The position numbers and the translations under genes were made by a program. Positions 7,850-12,782 of a DNA stretch of 12,782 nucleotides are shown here, in pieces. Positions within the stretch are counted from its first letter, which is position 1. Every line of letters begins with the position of its first letter. The DNA is from Pelagophyceae sp. CCMP2097 (taxonomy: Eukaryota > Sar > Pelagophyceae): the NCBI GenBank assembly GCA_026770575.1, contig MU657319.1, positions 27,544 to 40,325 on the forward strand, given 5' to 3'. Below the pieces are notes generated by a model. It saw nothing but the letters and a program-made list of their open reading frames with translations, did no database searches and was not told the DNA's origin.

Positions 7850-8288
7850 CGCAATGACCCGCTATGGGCAAAAGGGGATTCACCGGATCAATATCCTTGG
7901 AGGTGATTGTGGAGCCCGGTATATATACCGTAACGCTCCCCCAAGCGCATACCGTAGGAACGGGAGGTTTAGCGTGGAGAAAGGCAGAATACGATAATGC
8001 ACCGGGCCTTGGTCCGGCTCCGGTGGCGGCCTTACTGCAGGTCTTGATCATGTTGCCGCGGGGCGGGCTTACTGCGTGTCTTGGACACGTGACCGCTGGG
8101 GAGTGGAGGCTTACCAGGGTAACAACCGCCAAAATCGAGTGCCCCCTGCGGGAATCGAACCCGATACCATTCGCAAGTGATTGTGTACGTGGGCCCATAA
8201 CCCGCAATGGCCCGCTAGGGGCAAAAGGGGATTCACCGGATCATTATCCTTGTAGGTGATTGTGGGGCCCGGTATATATACCGCAACG
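7850..8288 (-). repeat. Left arm of the compound element
   Basis: Read on the minus strand, this arm starts with the 3' part of one unit (8288 to about 8170). A full unit follows, from the T-arm-like segment at 8169 to 7850. It matches 8525-8964 with scattered substitutions and small indels. Confidence 0.8.
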
Positions 8289-8524
8289 GGTCTCGGGTTC
8301 GATTCCCGCAGGGGGCACTCGATTTTGGCGAGTGTTACCCTGGTAAGCCTCCACTCCCTAGCGGCCACGTGCCCAAGACACGCAGTAAGCTCGCTCCGCG
8401 GCAACAGGTTCAAGACCTGCAGTAAGGCCGCCAACTGAGCCGGACCAAGGCCCGGTGTATTATTATCGTATTTTGCCTTTCTTCACGCTAAACCTCCCGT
8501 TCCTACGGTATGCGCGTATGGGGG

Positions 8525-8964
8525 CGTTGCGGTATATATACCGGGCCCCACAATCACCTACAAGGATAATGATCCGGTGAATCCCCTTTTGCCCCCAGCG
8601 GGTCATCGCGGGTTTATGGGCCAACGTACACAATCACTTGCGAATGGTCTCGGGTTCGATTCCCGCAGGGGGCACTCGATTTTGGCGAGTGTTACCCTGG
8701 TAAGCCTCCACTCCCCAGCGGTCACGTGTCCAAGACACGCAGTAAGCCCGCCCCGCGGCAACAGGATCAAGACCTGCAGTAAGGCCGCCACCGGAGCCGG
8801 ACCAAGGCCCGGTGCATTATCGTATTCTGCTTTTCTCCACGCTAAACCTCCCGTTCCTACGGTATGCGTGTGGGGGAGCGTTGCGGTATATATACCGGGC
8901 CCCGCAATCACCTCCAAGGATAATGATCCGGTGAATCCCCTTTTGCCCCTAGCGGGTCATTGCG
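8525..8964 (+). repeat. Right arm of the compound element
   Basis: This is the inverted counterpart of 7850-8288. It begins at CGTTGCGGTATATA, passes the T-arm-like segment at 8645-8659 and ends GTCATTGCG. A transcript through both arms could fold into a long hairpin. Confidence 0.8.
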
Positions 8965-8989
8965 CCAACCCCCACACCACCCCCCCTGG

Positions 8990-9001
8990 CCCTAATTCGT
9001 G
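8990..9001 (+). repeat. Right 12-bp direct repeat (putative target-site duplication)
   Basis: CCCTAATTCGTG matches 7816-7827 exactly, in the same orientation. Confidence 0.65.
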
Positions 9002-9460
9002 ATGTGTAGTCTCGGCTGCTTCTTGGATCAAGTGTTTTTTTCACCCCCTGACCCTGATGTAGGCGAACAATTCCGAAATAGAAATCGTGTTGCTTTGGGC
9101 TAAAAGTACCTGTATGTCTTCGCTAAATTGACTTAAGTTATGTGTTATCCGAAGGGTCCTCAATAATACTATTTGGTTTTTAAACACCCCGCTACAATAC
9201 AGCGGTGGTACAGACCAACAACACCTTGAGAGCTCTACGGGGGCCCTTATCGTTACCACCCTCCGCAGCGAAAAGGGGGTCCTCGATGCTCTGGGCGGCG
9301 CTGCCGCGCGTTTTGGGGTGCGCGTCCGGGGCGGCGCGGTGTGCTTGCGCCGTGCGCGGCGGGCCGCCGGTTTCGCGCGGCCGCCGTGTCGTGTGTCGAA
9401 CCTGGCGTCCAGCGTGGCCCTCAGCAGTCTTGAGCAGGATCTCCCCACTCTTGCGCACCT
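9002..9460. other. Enolase 3' flank
   Basis: Directly after the enolase stop (minus strand), about 270 bp are GC-rich. The following 190 bp, down to the compound element, are AT-richer. I could not identify a definite polyadenylation signal. The 128-codon plus frame at 9205-9591 and the minus frames here run antisense to, or out of frame with, enolase and are not credited. Confidence 0.4.
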
Positions 9461-11833
<2,373 letters not shown>

Positions 11834-12026
11834 GGAAGTTCCACCCCAATTAGAATCGGCTTTCCCGGAAATCCCCCAATTAGCATCAACCTTATTCTGA
11901 ACATATTCTGCTCAATCGGAGCAACGGGATTCCCTTTTTTTTCTCGAACATATTATATTTCCAAGCTCCCCGATTGGTCAGAAACGATTCTAATTGGGGA
12001 TTGTTCTAATTGGGGGTGGAACTTCC
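11834..12026. mobile_element. 193-bp MITE with TA target-site duplication
   Basis: The two ends are inverted copies beginning GGAAGTTCCACCCC followed by AATTAGAA, about 22 bp with a single one-base indel. TA dinucleotides lie directly outside both ends (11832-11833 and 12027-12028). A subterminal motif like CCCCAATTAGAATC occurs twice in each half, in opposite orientation, as transposase-binding repeats often do. No coding capacity is present. TA duplication is typical of Tc1/mariner-type and some other DNA transposons, but TA is itself palindromic, so it could also be part of the inverted repeat. Confidence 0.75.
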
Positions 12027-12028
12027 TA

Positions 12029-12309
12029 ATCGTCGGGCCAAATAAATCCTTGAATTTTATGCAAATTCAATAGCAAATTAAATTGGGGGAAGATATGAAT
12101 AAATCAAACCCCTTCTACACCCTTGTCCTTATCGCCCAACTACTGAACTTGCGGTTGAAGTTGCGGTGGCATTTTCGGTGCCTTTGAGGTGCACTTTAGA
12201 GAAAATGAATTCTTTCGGTAAAATATAAACCCATAACCCATAGCACACAAAAGACACTACGAGCTTAGCCTCCTCCTATCGTATAATGACAAAAGCTTAC
12301 ACTTTCATT
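12029..12309. other. AT-rich spacer between two transposons
   Basis: The stretch is AT-rich, with no frame of note and no recognisable repeat beyond CCCATAACCCATAG near 12230. Confidence 0.4.
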
Positions 12310-12782
12310 AGACAGCTTCACTTTTTTCAAGCAACTTTTAAAGCTGCTTTTAAAGTTGCCAAAAGCCTGTATTTGCGTGTAAAGCTGCTTTAAACGCTCT
12401 ACTTTTCAAGCTGCGCTTTAAAAGAAGCGCTTTTAAAGCAGCTTTTAAAGCGCGGAAATGCTTTAAAAGCGCGGGAAGAGTTCGTTGGATGAGCGTTAAG
12501 CGATCGTTAGATGAGCGTTAACCCGGCGCGGGCGCGCGGCGCGGGCGCGCCGCGGGCATGGGGCGGGGCGCGGCCTCTGGCGGGCGGGGCGGCGCCGATG
12601 GTCCCCGCGCCTCCGTCTAGGCGCGGGCCGGTCGCGGGGCCGACGTGTCCCGTCTCGCGCGCCATGTCACCTGGTTGGCCGAAGGAAGGCGCCCTTGACG
12701 CCGCTTCGCGCTCACGTTGAAGCGACAAAAGATATGTTGAAAAAGTAGCTTGAAAAGTAGCTTGAAAAAAGTGAACTTGTCT
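12310..12782. mobile_element. Terminal-inverted-repeat element reaching the window edge
   Basis: The left end starts AGACAGCTTCACTTTTTTCA at 12310. The reverse complement of the window's last bases starts AGACAAGTTCACTTTTTTCA. The two ends match at about 37 of 42 positions. Inside the left end, AAGCTGCTTTTAAAG-like words are iterated in both orientations between 12330 and 12480. The centre (about 12525-12660) is very GC-rich and has only short unconvincing ORFs. The right boundary coincides with the window edge, so no target-site duplication can be checked. It looks like a non-autonomous DNA transposon of unknown superfamily. Confidence 0.7.

Larger units (their letters stand above)
7828..8989. 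mobile_element. Compound inverted-repeat element with 12-bp flanking direct repeats
   Basis: A left arm (7850-8288) is the reverse complement of a right arm (8525-8964), at high identity over about 440 bp. The 236-bp spacer between them is a further partial copy in the right-arm orientation. The repeated unit opens with a tRNA T-arm-like segment (TGGTCTCGGGTTCGA), contains a conserved palindrome CGGTATATATACCG (four copies: about 7918, 8271, 8531 and 8885) and ends near GCGGGTCATTGCG. The whole is bracketed by perfect CCCTAATTCGTG direct repeats at 7816-7827 and 8990-9001, which suggests one insertion with a 12-bp target-site duplication. ORFs over the unit (129 aa minus, 141 aa plus) are interrupted in the middle copy and resemble no family I know. 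Confidence 0.75.

Noticed and set aside
8597..8680. Class II tRNA gene in the compound element
   Set aside because: The T arm and an acceptor-like GCCCCC/GGGGGC pairing exist, but the A box is absent and bases at the stem junctions mismatch. It is treated as a tRNA-derived relic at most.
8577..9002. Conserved 141-aa protein gene in the repeat unit
   Set aside because: A similar frame exists in the left arm but is stopped in the middle copy. The GFDSRRGH-type start is simply the translated T-arm-like DNA.
12507..12728. Gly/Arg/Ala-rich ORFs in the core of the right-edge element
   Set aside because: They are open on both strands only because of extreme GC content, and lie inside a TIR element.

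Overview
The window is eukaryotic nuclear DNA. It holds one convincingly recognisable gene, a spliced enolase on the minus strand (about 9461-11698), next to more than 9 kb of repeat-rich DNA. The enolase has seven short introns (56-196 bp), very GC-rich third codon positions and donors of the GTGCG type. Such features occur in compact, GC-rich genes of unicellular algae. The first in-frame ATG adds 27 residues that look like a mitochondrial presequence. That would fit a stramenopile, a group in which late glycolytic enzymes are known to be imported into mitochondria. A haptophyte or another alga cannot be excluded from sequence alone.

Layout. 1-2018: low-information DNA with short tandem repeats, a 15-bp inverted repeat and one weak alanine-rich exon candidate near 614-928. 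2019-2396: a short copy of a dispersed element (here 'element 2') between TTT repeats. 2724-5233: a nested block. Two copies of a terminal-inverted-repeat element ('element 1') lie head to tail. The first copy is split by a long copy of element 2 (2999-4140, flanked by TAT), and that copy is itself split by a 253-bp hAT-type MITE (3159-3411) with an 8-bp target-site duplication. The long element 2 also carries a degenerate minisatellite (about 3533-3763). 5234-7815: mostly unassigned DNA with a 12-bp tandem repeat, a GT-rich TTTTAATGGG tract, a hairpin, one protein-like short ORF and a diverged inverted relic of element 2.

7816-9001: a 1.16-kb compound element made of three related copies plus a partial one. 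Two arms of about 440 bp face each other around a 236-bp spacer, and the whole is flanked by a perfect 12-bp direct repeat. 9461-11698: the enolase gene. 11834-12026: a 193-bp TA-flanked MITE whose nearest end is 136 bp upstream of the enolase ATG. 12310-12782: another terminal-inverted-repeat element that reaches the window edge.

No operon, RNA gene, CRISPR array or prokaryotic feature is supported. Enolase is the only gene with a clear cellular role. The rest records successive insertions by several small non-autonomous transposon families, whose transposases are not in this window.
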